Shown: positions 47,792-56,795, counted from the stretch's first letter. The stretch: 64,000 nucleotides of DNA from Streptomyces sp. NBC_00691 (GCF_036226665.1 NZ_CP109007.1:4938501-5002500), one strand, 5' to 3'. Numbers and translations are program-made. Notes: a model not told the origin generated them from the sequence alone.

Positions 47792-48685
47792 ATGAACACC
47801 CGTATCCGCACCCTCGGCGACAAGACCGCAGGCCCGGGCCACTCCGTCTACATCACCGGCGAGATCGGCATCAACCACAACGGTGACCTCGACAACGCGT
47901 TCGCGCTGATCGACGTGGCCGCCGAGGCCGGCTGCGACGCCGTCAAGTTCCAGAAGCGCACCCCCGAGATCTGCACCCCGCGCGACCAGTGGGACATCGA
48001 GCGGGACACCCCCTGGGGCCGGATGACGTACATCGACTACCGTCACCGCGTCGAGTTCGACGAGACCCAGTACCGCGCCATCGACGAGCACTGCAAGAAG
48101 CGCGGCATCGACTGGTTCGCCTCCCCGTGGGACACCGAGGCCGTCGCCTTCCTCGAGAAGTTCGACGTCCCGGCCCACAAGGTCGCCTCGGCCTCCCTCA
48201 CCGACGACGAGCTGCTCCGCTCGCTGCGCGCCACCGGCCGTACGGTCATCCTCTCCACCGGCATGTCGACGCCGGCGCAGATCCGTCACGCCGTCGAGGT
48301 CCTCGGCAGCGCGAACATCCTGCTCTGCCACGCCACCTCGACCTACCCGGCCAAGGCCGAGGAGCTCAACCTGCGCGTCATCCAGACGCTGCAGGAGGAG
48401 TACCCGAACGTCCCGATCGGCTACTCCGGCCACGAGACCGGCCTCCAGACCACGCTGGCCGCCGTCGCCCTCGGCGCCACCTTCGTCGAGCGCCACATCA
48501 CCCTCGACCGCGCCATGTGGGGCTCCGACCAGGCCGCCTCCGTCGAGCCCCAGGGCCTGCAGCGCCTGGTCCGCGACATCCGCACCATCGAGGCCGCCCT
48601 CGGCGACGGCGTCAAGAAGGTCTACGAGTCGGAGCTCGGCCCGATGAAGAAGCTCCGCCGGGTCCAGGGGCTCGTCGCCGCATGA
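47792..48685 (+). CDS. NeuB-family nonulosonic acid synthase
   Basis: A 297-residue synthase that condenses PEP with a hexose derivative (e.g. mannose-6-phosphate or ManNAc) to give a C9 acid. Motifs: VYITGEIGINHNGDLDNAFA, AVKFQKRTPEICTPRDQWDI (metal and PEP sites), DWFASPWDTEAVAFLEKFDV, KVASASLTDDELL, VILSTGMSTPAQIRHAVEVL, YSGHETGLQTTLAAVALGAT, and FVERHITLDR. The C-terminal SAF (antifreeze-like) domain of usual NeuB/SpsE enzymes (about 60 residues) is absent; the protein ends in the barrel. ATG 47792, ribosome site AAGGA; it overlaps the next gene by ATGA. Confidence 0.93.
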   Translation: MNTRIRTLGDKTAGPGHSVYITGEIGINHNGDLDNAFALIDVAAEAGCDAVKFQKRTPEICTPRDQWDIERDTPWGRMTYIDYRHRVEFDETQYRAIDEHCKKRGIDWFASPWDTEAVAFLEKFDVPAHKVASASLTDDELLRSLRATGRTVILSTGMSTPAQIRHAVEVLGSANILLCHATSTYPAKAEELNLRVIQTLQEEYPNVPIGYSGHETGLQTTLAAVALGATFVERHITLDRAMWGSDQAASVEPQGLQRLVRDIRTIEAALGDGVKKVYESELGPMKKLRRVQGLVAA

Positions 48686-49902
48686 CCGGGCAGCTGGCGT
48701 TCGTCGAGAGCCCGGTCCAGCTCCTCAACGTCCTGGAATGGGCGCACACCCAGGCTCCCGCCACGGGCGCGCCCTCCGCGGCAGCCGCCGGCCCGCACGG
48801 TCCGGCGGACGCCGTGCCCGCCGGCGCGGTCACCGCGGCGCCCGACGCCCCGGACGCCGGCGCGTCCGTGCGGGCGCCCCGCTCGACGGACGCCACCCAG
48901 GGTGCGGCACGGCCCGCACCCGCCCTGACGGTCGTCGTCCTCTCGCCGACCGACCCCATGTCGCGGGGCCAGCTGCGCCGGATGGCCCAGCTGGCCCGCG
49001 ACGAGGGCCTCACCGTCCACTGGCAGGAGGCCCGCGGCGGCCGGGGCGCGCTCGTCCGCACCCTGCGGGAGCTCGCCCGGCCGCTGCGCTCGGCGGAGCG
49101 GGTGATCATCGGCGATCCGTTCTCCCGGTACGTCCAGCTCCTTCTCACCCTCTTCGCCCCCCGGCATCTGACCGTGGTCGACGACGGCACCGCCACCATG
49201 GAGTACGCCGCCCAGATCGGCCGTGGCGAGCGCCTGGTGCGCTGGCACCGGAGGAGCAGCGGTCTCGACCCGCGCGAGCTGGTGCTCGCCCCGGTGACCC
49301 TGCTCGCCAAGAAGCGCCTCGCCCCGGCCTCCGGCCGCACGGTGGAGATCTTCACCTCGCTGCCCGTCGAGGCCCCCGAGGGCATCACGGTCACCGAGAA
49401 CTCCTACGCCTGGACCCGGTCGCGCTTCGGCCCGCCGCTGCTCACCCGCGGCGCGGACCTGGTGGGGACCTCGTTGGTGGAGACGGGGGTGGTCGACGCC
49501 GACCACTACGACCGGGTGGTGGCGGAACTCGCCCGTACCCACGGTGCCACCCGCTACTTCGCGCACCGCAGGGAGAGCGCCGAGAAGCTGCACCGGATCG
49601 CGGTCGAGACGGGCCTGCAGGTGGTCCGCCCGGAGCTTCCCCTGGAGCTGATCGCCCGCCGCGGCCCGATCGGGCGCACGGTCGTCAGCTTCCCCTCGAC
49701 GGTCGTGCACACCCTGCCGCTGGCCCTCGCCGGCACCGGGGTGAAGGTCGCGGTCTGCGAGATCTCGCCCGAGTGGCTGCGGGCCACCGCCTCGCCGCGG
49801 GCCCAGGGCTTCCTGTCCGGGGTGACGGGCACGGCGGCCCACGAGGTAGACCGGCTGACCTCGCGGGCGGCGACCCCGACCGATCGGCTCGAATTCGGCT
49901 GA
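48682..49902 (+). CDS. polysialyltransferase-like protein with Ala-rich insert
   Basis: A 406-residue protein starting TGQLAFVESPVQLLNVLEWA, the typical N-terminus of bacterial polysialyltransferase/lipooligosaccharide sialyltransferase-like families (FVESPLQLLNALE). Residues about 25-80 are a low-complexity Ala/Pro/Gly insert absent from most relatives. Later segments: VIIGDPFSRYVQLLLTLFAP, LTVVDDGTATMEYAAQIGRG (DDGxAT motif), YFAHRRESAEKLHRIAVETG, VVSFPSTVVHTLPLALAGTG. Predicted to extend the nonulosonic-acid polymer. The ATG overlaps the synthase stop by four bases, and it is the last gene of the operon. Confidence 0.85.
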   Translation: MTGQLAFVESPVQLLNVLEWAHTQAPATGAPSAAAAGPHGPADAVPAGAVTAAPDAPDAGASVRAPRSTDATQGAARPAPALTVVVLSPTDPMSRGQLRRMAQLARDEGLTVHWQEARGGRGALVRTLRELARPLRSAERVIIGDPFSRYVQLLLTLFAPRHLTVVDDGTATMEYAAQIGRGERLVRWHRRSSGLDPRELVLAPVTLLAKKRLAPASGRTVEIFTSLPVEAPEGITVTENSYAWTRSRFGPPLLTRGADLVGTSLVETGVVDADHYDRVVAELARTHGATRYFAHRRESAEKLHRIAVETGLQVVRPELPLELIARRGPIGRTVVSFPSTVVHTLPLALAGTGVKVAVCEISPEWLRATASPRAQGFLSGVTGTAAHEVDRLTSRAATPTDRLEFG

Positions 49903-50005
49903 GCGTACCCATATGGAACGGGCTTCATGCCTGTCGAACCGAGATTCTTTCCCCTAACGGGCTGAACTTTTCGTGATCAACGGGCAGTTGACCTCTCCGG
50001 AGGCC

Positions 50006-50011
50006 TACCCT
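50006..50011 (+). promoter_or_regulatory. -10 of leaderless amidohydrolase transcript
   Basis: TACCCT is followed by 7 bases and the GTG at 50019, the same geometry as the other leaderless starts in this window. No ribosome site is present. Confidence 0.5.
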
Positions 50012-50018
50012 TCAAAGG

Positions 50019-51239
50019 GTGAACCAGTTGAAGTCCCGTGAGCCAGGCTCCGTCACCCTGCCCGGAACGCTGTCCGAACCCCTGCGCGTCGAACTGATCG
50101 CCTTCCGCAGGGACTTGCACATGCACCCCGAGCTCGGGAACCAGGAGTTCCGTACGACCGCCGCGCTCAAGGCCCGCCTGGAGGCGGCCGGCCTCGCGCC
50201 GAAGGTCCTGCCGGGCGGCACCGGGCTCATCTGTGACGTCGGCACCCCGGACCCCGCGCGGCCGATGCTCGCGATCCGGGCCGATCTCGACGCGCTGCCC
50301 ATCCCCGACGTCAAGACGGTCGCCTACCACTCCACCGTGGCCAACCGCGCGCACGCCTGCGGACACGACGTCCACACCACCACCGTCCTCGGCGCCGGGC
50401 TCGTCCTCGCCGAGCTGGACCGGCAGGGCCTCCTCCCCGCCGCCGTGCGGCTGCTCTTCCAGCCCGCCGAGGAGGTCCTCCCCGGCGGCGCGGCCGATGC
50501 CATCGAGGCCGGCGTCCTGGACGGCGTCGGCCGGATCATCGCCGTCCACTGCGACCCCAGGGTGGACGCCGGGAAGATCGGGCTCCGCACCGGCGCCATC
50601 ACCTCCGCCTGCGACCGGCTGGAGATCACGCTCGACGGCCCCGGCGGCCACACCGCCCGCCCGCACCTGACCACCGACCTGGTCACCGCGGCCGCCCGGG
50701 TCGCCGTCGACGTCCCCGCCGTCCTGTCCCGCCGCGTCGACGCCCGCTCGGGGCTCTCGGTCACCTGGGGCCGTATCGAGTCCGGCCACGCCTGCAACGT
50801 CATCCCGCAGCACGCCGAGCTCTCCGGCACCGTCCGCTGCCTCGACCTGCCCACCTGGCGGGAGGCGCCCGACCTGGTGCACGCGGCCGTCGACGAGATC
50901 GCGACCCTGCACCGGGCCAAGTCGACCGTGACCTATGTGCGCGGTGTCCCCCCGGTCGTCAACGACCCGGCCGTCACCGAGCTGATCCAGGCCGCGATGA
51001 CCGCCCGCCGCGGGCCGTACGCGATCGAGGACACCGAGCAGAGCCTCGGCGGCGAGGACTTCTCCTGGTACCTGGAGCATGTGCCCGGCGCCATGGCCCG
51101 CCTCGGTGTCCGCACCCCCGGTGACACCCGGGTCCGTGACCTCCACGCCGGCGACTTCGACGTGGACGAGCGCTGCATCGAGGCCGCGGTGGAGCTGTTC
51201 ACGGCGGCGGCACTGCTCGACGCGGCGCCAAAGCACTGA
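50019..51239 (+). CDS. M20-family amidohydrolase
   Basis: A 406-residue metallo-amidohydrolase of the M20D type (hippurate/IAA-amino-acid hydrolase-like). Metal ligands are visible: LIAFRRDLHMHPELGNQEF, ACGHDVHTTTVLGAG, LFQPAEEVLPGGAADAIEAG, and ESGHACNVIPQHAELSGTVR. It hydrolyses N-acylated amino acids or a related amide; the natural substrate is unknown. It precedes the nucleoside transporter locus but is separated from it by a hairpin and 304 bases. GTG 50019 is likely leaderless. Confidence 0.92.
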   Translation: MNQLKSREPGSVTLPGTLSEPLRVELIAFRRDLHMHPELGNQEFRTTAALKARLEAAGLAPKVLPGGTGLICDVGTPDPARPMLAIRADLDALPIPDVKTVAYHSTVANRAHACGHDVHTTTVLGAGLVLAELDRQGLLPAAVRLLFQPAEEVLPGGAADAIEAGVLDGVGRIIAVHCDPRVDAGKIGLRTGAITSACDRLEITLDGPGGHTARPHLTTDLVTAAARVAVDVPAVLSRRVDARSGLSVTWGRIESGHACNVIPQHAELSGTVRCLDLPTWREAPDLVHAAVDEIATLHRAKSTVTYVRGVPPVVNDPAVTELIQAAMTARRGPYAIEDTEQSLGGEDFSWYLEHVPGAMARLGVRTPGDTRVRDLHAGDFDVDERCIEAAVELFTAAALLDAAPKH

Positions 51240-51269
51240 TTTCAGGCCAAACGGCATCCTCGATTCCGG

Positions 51270-51294
51270 CCGGACGGACCCTTCATCCGTCCGG
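51270..51294 (+). terminator. terminator after amidohydrolase
   Basis: CCGGACGGA (51270-51278) pairs with TCCGTCCGG (51286-51294) across a 7-base loop, 30 bases after the stop; no U-tract. Confidence 0.6.
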
Positions 51295-51543
51295 TCGAGC
51301 GATGTCCCCCCTTCGGTCCAACAGCCCGGCGTGGCGCCCCGGAACCCTCGTTCCGGCGCCCGGACCCGCAGATATAACCGGCGGTACCGGGCCGAACGCC
51401 CCCGGTCGCCTCGACTGGCCGGTTCGCGACGATCCGATAACGACTCATGAACGGGTCTTTAACTGACATCTACGCGCGTTACGATCGCCGCGAAACCAGC
51501 GCCGGAAGAGGCGCTTTCGGTCAGTCTTGAAGGGACCCTCCTC
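51295..51543 (+). promoter_or_regulatory. promoter and leader of nucleoside transporter operon
   Basis: TACGAT at 51480-51485, with a weak TTTAAC 16 bases upstream, is the best promoter candidate, giving a leader of about 50 bases ending in GAAGGGA before the TTG start. Nothing else coding is seen in this gap. Confidence 0.4.
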
Positions 51544-52602
51544 TTGCGCCGGATCACCAGGATCACGACCGTGGGCATCGCCTCCGCGGCGCTCGCCCTC
51601 TCCGCCACCGCGTGTGGCAAGTCTTCGACGGACTCCGGCTCCAGCCCGAGCTCGGACTCGAAGGCGACGAAGGCCGCCATCGCGTACGACATCGGTGGCC
51701 GCGGCGACCAGTCGTTCAACGACGCCGCCTACGCCGGCCTCAAGAAGGCCGAGGACGAGCTCGGCGTCAAGGGTGCCGAGGCCGAGCCCTCCGAGGGCGA
51801 GGGCGACGCCGACAAGGTGCAGCGCCTGACCGCTCTCGCCCGCGCCGGGAACAACCCGGTCATCGGCGTCGGCTTCGCCTACGCCCCGGCCATCGAGAAG
51901 GTCGCCAAGGCCTACCCGAAGACCACCTTCGGCCTCATCGACGACACGTCGAAGACCGGCCCGAACATCGCCAACCTCGTCTTCAACGAGGAGCAGGGCT
52001 CCTACCTGGCCGGCGTCGCCGCCGCCAAGGCGTCCAAGAGCGGCACGGTCGGCTTCATCGGCGGTGTCGAGGTTCCGCTGATCAAGAAGTTCGAGGCGGG
52101 CTTCGCGCAGGGCGTCAAGGACACCAACCCCAACGCCAAGGTGCTCGTCCAGTACCTGACCCAGCCGCCGAACTTCGACGGCTTCTCGAAGCCCGACCTC
52201 GGCAAGGCCGCCGCGGAGGGCCAGCTCGACAAGGGCGCCGACGTGATCTACGCCGCCGCCGGTCTGGCCGGCTCCGGTGCGATCGAGGCCGCCCACGCCG
52301 CCGGCAAGTGGGCGATCGGTGTCGACTCCGACCAGTACAACCAGCCGGGTCTGGCCTCGTACAAGGACAGCATCCTGACCTCGGTCACCAAGGACGTCTC
52401 GGACTCCGTCTTCAACGTGATCAAGTCGGTCAAGGACGGCAAGCCGCAGTCCGGTGAGGTCCGCTACGGTCTCGCCACGGACGGCGTCGCCCTCGCCGAC
52501 TCCAACCCGAAGTACAAGGAGATGAAGGACCTCATCGCCGCGGTGGACAAGGCGAAGAAGGACATCATCGACGGCAAGATCACGGTCAAGACCGCTCCGT
52601 AA
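51544..52602 (+). CDS. BMP-family nucleoside-binding lipoprotein
   Basis: A 352-residue basic-membrane-protein (BMP/PnrA) family substrate-binding lipoprotein, the outer capture component for purine or pyrimidine nucleosides. Lipobox ALSATACGKS (Cys about 24), then AIAYDIGGRGDQSFNDAAYA (the BMP signature), GVGFAYAPAIEKVAKAYPKT, FGLIDDTSKTGPNIANLVFN, SGTVGFIGGVEVPLIKKFEA, and VIYAAAGLAGSGAIEAAHAA. Start TTG 51544 after GAAGGGA; no ATG or GTG fits better. A hairpin-T-tract follows its stop, so it may be made in excess over the membrane parts, as is common for binding proteins. Confidence 0.94.
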   Translation: MRRITRITTVGIASAALALSATACGKSSTDSGSSPSSDSKATKAAIAYDIGGRGDQSFNDAAYAGLKKAEDELGVKGAEAEPSEGEGDADKVQRLTALARAGNNPVIGVGFAYAPAIEKVAKAYPKTTFGLIDDTSKTGPNIANLVFNEEQGSYLAGVAAAKASKSGTVGFIGGVEVPLIKKFEAGFAQGVKDTNPNAKVLVQYLTQPPNFDGFSKPDLGKAAAEGQLDKGADVIYAAAGLAGSGAIEAAHAAGKWAIGVDSDQYNQPGLASYKDSILTSVTKDVSDSVFNVIKSVKDGKPQSGEVRYGLATDGVALADSNPKYKEMKDLIAAVDKAKKDIIDGKITVKTAP

Positions 52603-52625
52603 GGACGTACTGGTCAACGACCCAA

Positions 52626-52662
52626 GGCCCGGCAGCGGTGGCAGCCCCATCGTTGCCGGGCC
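52626..52662 (+). terminator. attenuating terminator after binding-protein gene
   Basis: GGCCCGGCAGCG (52626-52637) pairs with CGTTGCCGGGCC (52651-52662), 12 pairs with one G-U, followed by a T-rich stretch (GGTTTTCATTTTT at 52676-52688). Partial read-through into the ATPase gene is likely. Confidence 0.7.
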
Positions 52663-52783
52663 CCATTCCCGTACGGGTTTTCATTTTTCGGCAGCGCTAC
52701 GCGTGTAGATGTCTCCCTGGCACGATAACTTCACCCCGCCCTGCCCTCCCGCTCCCACTCCTTCCGGCCAAGGAGAGTGCGTC

Positions 52784-54421
52784 ATCAACGCGTCCAGCCC
52801 CCCTGCCGTAGAACTGCACGGCATCACCAAGCGATTTCCCGGCGTCGTCGCCAACAAGGACATCGCGATCACAGTCCGCAAGGGCACTGTGCACGCCCTC
52901 ATCGGCGAGAACGGTGCCGGCAAGTCGACCCTCATGAAGATCCTCTACGGCATGCAGAAGCCGGACGAGGGCACCATCGCGGTCGACGGCCAGCAGGTCA
53001 CCTTCTCCAGCCCCGGTGACGCCATCGCGCGCGGCATCGGCATGGTGCACCAGCACTTCATGCTCGCCGACAACCTCACCGTCCTGGAGAACGTCGTCCT
53101 GGGCGGCGAGAAGCTCTACGGCATCGGCGCCAAGGCGCGGAAGAAGATCCAGGAGATCTCCGACGCGTACGGCCTCGGGGTCCGCCCCGACGCCCTCGTC
53201 GAGGACCTCGGCGTCGCCGACCGCCAGCGCGTGGAGATCCTCAAGGTCCTCTACCGCGGAGCCAAGATCCTCATCCTCGACGAGCCGACCGCGGTGCTCG
53301 TCCCGCAGGAGGTCGACGCACTCTTCGACAACCTGCGCGAGCTCAAGTCCGAGGGCCTGACCGTCATCTTCATCTCGCACAAGCTGGGCGAGGTCCTGAA
53401 GGTCGCCGACGACATCACCGTCATCCGCCGGGGCACCACCGTCGGCACCGCCGACCCGAAGACCGCCACCACCAAGCAGCTCGCCGAGCTGATGGTCGGC
53501 AGCGAGCTGCCCTCGCCGGAGACCCGCGAGTCGACGGTCACCACCGTCCCGATGCTCCAGGTCCGGAACCTGACGCTGACCGAGGCCGGCGCCGTCGCCG
53601 CAACCCCGCTGACCAGCGCCGCACCGCCGGACCCGGCCAGGACCGTCGTCGTGCTCGAAGAGACGGCCGAGGGCCGCAAGCTCCTCGACGACATCTCGCT
53701 CACGATCCACAAGGGCGAGATCCTCGGCATCGCGGGTGTCGAGGGCAACGGCCAGACCGAACTCATCGAGACCCTCATGGGCATGGCGACCCCCGACTCG
53801 GGCGTCATCACCCTCGACGGCGCGGACATCTCCAAGGTCTCGGTGCGCAAGCGCCGCGAGGGCGGCATCGGCTACATCCCCGAGGACCGCCACCGCCACG
53901 GACTGCTCCTGGAGGCGCCCCTCTGGGAGAACCGCATCCTCGGCCACGTCTCCGAGGCGCCCAACTCCAAGCGCGGCATCCTCGACCCGAAGGCCGCCCG
54001 CAAGGACACCGAGCGGATCGTGCGCGAGTACGACGTGCGCACCCCCGGCATCGACGTCACCGCGGCCTCCCTGTCCGGCGGCAATCAGCAGAAGCTGATC
54101 GTCGGCCGCGAGATGAGCCACGCGCCCAAGTTCCTGATCGCCGCCCACCCCACCCGCGGTGTGGACGTCGGCGCGCAGGCGCAGATCTGGGACGCGATCC
54201 GGGACGCCCGCCGCGAGGGTCTCGCGGTGCTGCTGATCTCCGCCGACCTGGACGAGCTGATCGGCCTCTCCGACACCCTCCGGGTCATGTACCGCGGCAA
54301 GCTCGTCGCGGACGCCGACCCCGCCACCATCACGCCCGAGCAGCTGGGCTCCGCCATGACCGGCGCGGCCAGCGGCCAGCTCGAAGGCGCAGAGCAGCCC
54401 GAAGACGGTGACGCCCGATGA
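52784..54421 (+). CDS. RbsA-type ABC transporter ATPase for nucleosides
   Basis: A double-NBD ATPase of about 545 residues. NBD1 has Walker A LIGENGAGKSTLMKILYG and Walker B AKILILDEPTAVLVPQE, but a weak signature (LGVADRQRVEI). NBD2 has a degenerate Walker A (GVEGNGQTELIE), a canonical signature LSGGNQQKLIVGRE and a Walker B without Glu (FLIAAHPTRGVD). This asymmetry is usual for BMP/RbsA ATPases. The start is odd: AAGGAG (52770-52775) lies 8 bases before ATC (52784), whereas the only in-frame canonical start, ATG 52709, has no ribosome site and low-complexity codons. Its stop overlaps the next ATG. Confidence 0.88.
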   Translation: MNASSPPAVELHGITKRFPGVVANKDIAITVRKGTVHALIGENGAGKSTLMKILYGMQKPDEGTIAVDGQQVTFSSPGDAIARGIGMVHQHFMLADNLTVLENVVLGGEKLYGIGAKARKKIQEISDAYGLGVRPDALVEDLGVADRQRVEILKVLYRGAKILILDEPTAVLVPQEVDALFDNLRELKSEGLTVIFISHKLGEVLKVADDITVIRRGTTVGTADPKTATTKQLAELMVGSELPSPETRESTVTTVPMLQVRNLTLTEAGAVAATPLTSAAPPDPARTVVVLEETAEGRKLLDDISLTIHKGEILGIAGVEGNGQTELIETLMGMATPDSGVITLDGADISKVSVRKRREGGIGYIPEDRHRHGLLLEAPLWENRILGHVSEAPNSKRGILDPKAARKDTERIVREYDVRTPGIDVTAASLSGGNQQKLIVGREMSHAPKFLIAAHPTRGVDVGAQAQIWDAIRDARREGLAVLLISADLDELIGLSDTLRVMYRGKLVADADPATITPEQLGSAMTGAASGQLEGAEQPEDGDAR

Positions 54422-55536
54422 TGAAGTTCGACAAGGACAAGTTGATCCTGGGCGCGGCGGGACCGGTGCTCGCCCTGGTCAGCTCGTTCCTGCTCACTGT
54501 CCTGGTGCTGCTCGCGACGGGTCTCGACCCGATCGAGCCGATCACGCTGATGATCGACAACGCCGGGTTCGCCGACATCCAGGTCCTGATCGTCAACCAG
54601 ACGGGGATCTACTACCTGGCGGCCCTCGCCGTGGCCGTCGGTTTCCGGATGAACCTGTTCAACATCGGTGTCGACGGCCAGTACCGGCTCGCCGCGATGG
54701 TCTCGGCCCTCGTCGGCGCCTCGATCGAGCTGCCCGGCCCGCTGCACATCCTGGTGATCGTGCTCGTCGCGATGTTCACCGGTGCCTTCTGGGCCGGCAT
54801 CGCCGGCATCCTCAAGACGACCCGCGGTGTCTCCGAGGTCGTCTCGACGATCATGCTGAACGCCATCGCGACCTCGCTGGTGGCCTGGCTGATCCTGCCG
54901 AAGAACTTCGGCGTCCAGCCGGAGGGCTCGAACAACCTCACCACCGGTGAGATCTCCGAGTCCGGCTGGTTCCCCGGCATCGACATGGGCGAGGGCAACG
55001 GAGTCATCTACGGCTTCACGTTCGTCGCGCTCGCGCTCGGCGTCGTCTACTGGTTCGTCCTCAACCGCACCCGGTTCGGCTTCGACCTGCGCGCCACCGG
55101 TGCCAGCGAGTCCGCCGCCCAGGCCAGCGGCGTCGACGCCAAGAAGATGATCCTCACCTCGATGCTGCTCTCGGGCGCGCTGGCCGGCCTCGCGGGCATG
55201 CCGACGCTGCTCGGCGAGTCCCACACGTACAGCCTCGACTTCCCCGTCGGCGTCGGCTTCACCGCCATCACCATCGCGCTGCTCGGCCGGAACCACCCGG
55301 TCGGCATCTTCTTCGCGGCCCTGCTCTTCGCGTTCCTCGACAAGGCCTCCTCGTCGCTGGACACCGAGGGCTACCCGAAGGAGATCACCAAGATCATGCA
55401 GGGCATCATCGTGATCGCGGTCGTCGTCTCGTACGAGCTCGTCCGCCGTTACGGCCTCCGCCGCCAGCAGCAGAAGGTCGGCGAGGAACTCGCCGCCGGC
55501 GGCGCCATCAAGACCGACAAGGAGGTCTCGGCATGA
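54418..55536 (+). CDS. nucleoside ABC transporter permease 1
   Basis: A 372-residue permease of about ten helices, BranchedAA/RbsC type: LAALAVAVGFRMNLFNIGVD, the conserved cytoplasmic loop GTTRGVSEVVSTIMLNAIAT-like region near residue 140, and GASESAAQASGVDAKKMILT followed by LSGALAGLAGMPTLLGESHT. It pairs with the second permease to form the membrane channel. The ATG overlaps the ATPase stop by four bases. The substrate is nucleosides, from the binding protein and neighbouring salvage enzymes. Confidence 0.93.
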   Translation: MMKFDKDKLILGAAGPVLALVSSFLLTVLVLLATGLDPIEPITLMIDNAGFADIQVLIVNQTGIYYLAALAVAVGFRMNLFNIGVDGQYRLAAMVSALVGASIELPGPLHILVIVLVAMFTGAFWAGIAGILKTTRGVSEVVSTIMLNAIATSLVAWLILPKNFGVQPEGSNNLTTGEISESGWFPGIDMGEGNGVIYGFTFVALALGVVYWFVLNRTRFGFDLRATGASESAAQASGVDAKKMILTSMLLSGALAGLAGMPTLLGESHTYSLDFPVGVGFTAITIALLGRNHPVGIFFAALLFAFLDKASSSLDTEGYPKEITKIMQGIIVIAVVVSYELVRRYGLRRQQQKVGEELAAGGAIKTDKEVSA

Positions 55537-56795
55537 GCACCGGCACTGTCACCAAGCCGAGCGCCGCGCCCAAGGGCGGCGGACGCCGCAAGCTCACCCT
55601 GCCGTGGATCATGCTGATCGTCGCGGCCGGTCTCCTGCTCTTCTCCTTCGTCCGGGCGGTCTCCGGGGCCAACGACCTCACCTCGGTGGGTCAGGTCTCG
55701 GGTGCGCTCAAGCTCGCCGTGCCGATCGGCCTCGCCGGTCTCGGCGGTCTGTGGGCCGAGCGCGCGGGCGTCGTCAACATCGGTCTCGAAGGCATGATGG
55801 TGCTCGGCACCTGGTTCGGCGCCTGGGCCGGATACCAGTGGGGCCCGTGGACGGGTGTCCTCGTCGGTCTCCTCGGCGGTGCGCTGGGCGGTCTGCTGCA
55901 CGCGGTCATCACCATCACGTTCAACGTGAACCACATCGTCTCCGGTGTGGCGGTCAACATCCTCGCGGTCGGCTTCACCCAGTACCTGTCGAACTTCACG
56001 TTCGCCGAGGCCGAGGGCGGCTCCTCCAAGCAGTCCCCGCGCATCGACCAGATCTACGAGATCACGGTGCCGGGTCTCTCGGACTGGCTGACGGATCTCC
56101 AGGGCAAGCACTGGTTCTTCATCTCCGACCTGGCCGGCATCCTCGGCGGTCTCGTGACGAACCTGTCGCTCCTGACGATCGTCGCCCTGCTGCTGGTCCC
56201 GGCCACCTGGTGGCTGCTCTGGCGCACCGCCTTCGGCCTGCGCCTGCGCTCCTGCGGTGAGAACCCGGTCGCCGCCGAGTCCCTCGGTGTGAACGTCTAC
56301 AAGTACAAGTACATCGCCGTCGTCGTCTCCGGCGCCCTCGCGGGCCTCGGCGGCGCGTTCCTCGCGATCGTCTCCACCGGCATCTACCAGGAGGGCCAGA
56401 CCGGCGGCCGCGGCTACATCGGTCTCGCCGCGATGATCTTCGGCAACTGGATGCCCGGCGGCATGGCGCTCGGTGCGGGCCTCTTCGGCTTCACCGACAG
56501 CCTCAAGCTCCGCGGCGGCGCCGAGAACGTCCACGCGCTGCTGCTGCTGGTCGCCGTGCTCCTGCTGATCGCCGCCCTGTGGCAGCTGTACAAGAAGAAG
56601 TACGTGGTCGGCGTGATCTCCGCGGCCTTCTCCGGCGGCTTCTTCCTCTGGTACGCGCTGACCGACGAGGTCCCGAGCCAGTTCGTCGACGCGGCCCCGT
56701 ACATCACCACCCTGCTCGTGCTCGCCCTGTCGGCGCAGCGCCTGCGCATGCCGAAGGCGGACGGCCTGCCGTACCGCAAGGGCCAGGGCAAGTGA
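55533..56795 (+). CDS. nucleoside ABC transporter permease 2
   Basis: A 420-residue second permease of the same family. A charged N-terminus (KGGGRRKLTL) leads to about ten helices; signatures include AGLGGLWAERAGVVNIGLEG, ITFNVNHIVSGVAVNILAVG, CGENPVAAESLGVNVYKYKY, VSGALAGLGGAFLAIVSTGI, and GRGYIGLAAMIFGNWMPGGM. It is longer than permease 1 because of an extra loop (about 155-180). The ATG at 55533 overlaps the upstream stop by four bases, and the GTG of cdd overlaps its own stop by four. Confidence 0.94.
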   Translation: MSTGTVTKPSAAPKGGGRRKLTLPWIMLIVAAGLLLFSFVRAVSGANDLTSVGQVSGALKLAVPIGLAGLGGLWAERAGVVNIGLEGMMVLGTWFGAWAGYQWGPWTGVLVGLLGGALGGLLHAVITITFNVNHIVSGVAVNILAVGFTQYLSNFTFAEAEGGSSKQSPRIDQIYEITVPGLSDWLTDLQGKHWFFISDLAGILGGLVTNLSLLTIVALLLVPATWWLLWRTAFGLRLRSCGENPVAAESLGVNVYKYKYIAVVVSGALAGLGGAFLAIVSTGIYQEGQTGGRGYIGLAAMIFGNWMPGGMALGAGLFGFTDSLKLRGGAENVHALLLLVAVLLLIAALWQLYKKKYVVGVISAAFSGGFFLWYALTDEVPSQFVDAAPYITTLLVLALSAQRLRMPKADGLPYRKGQGK

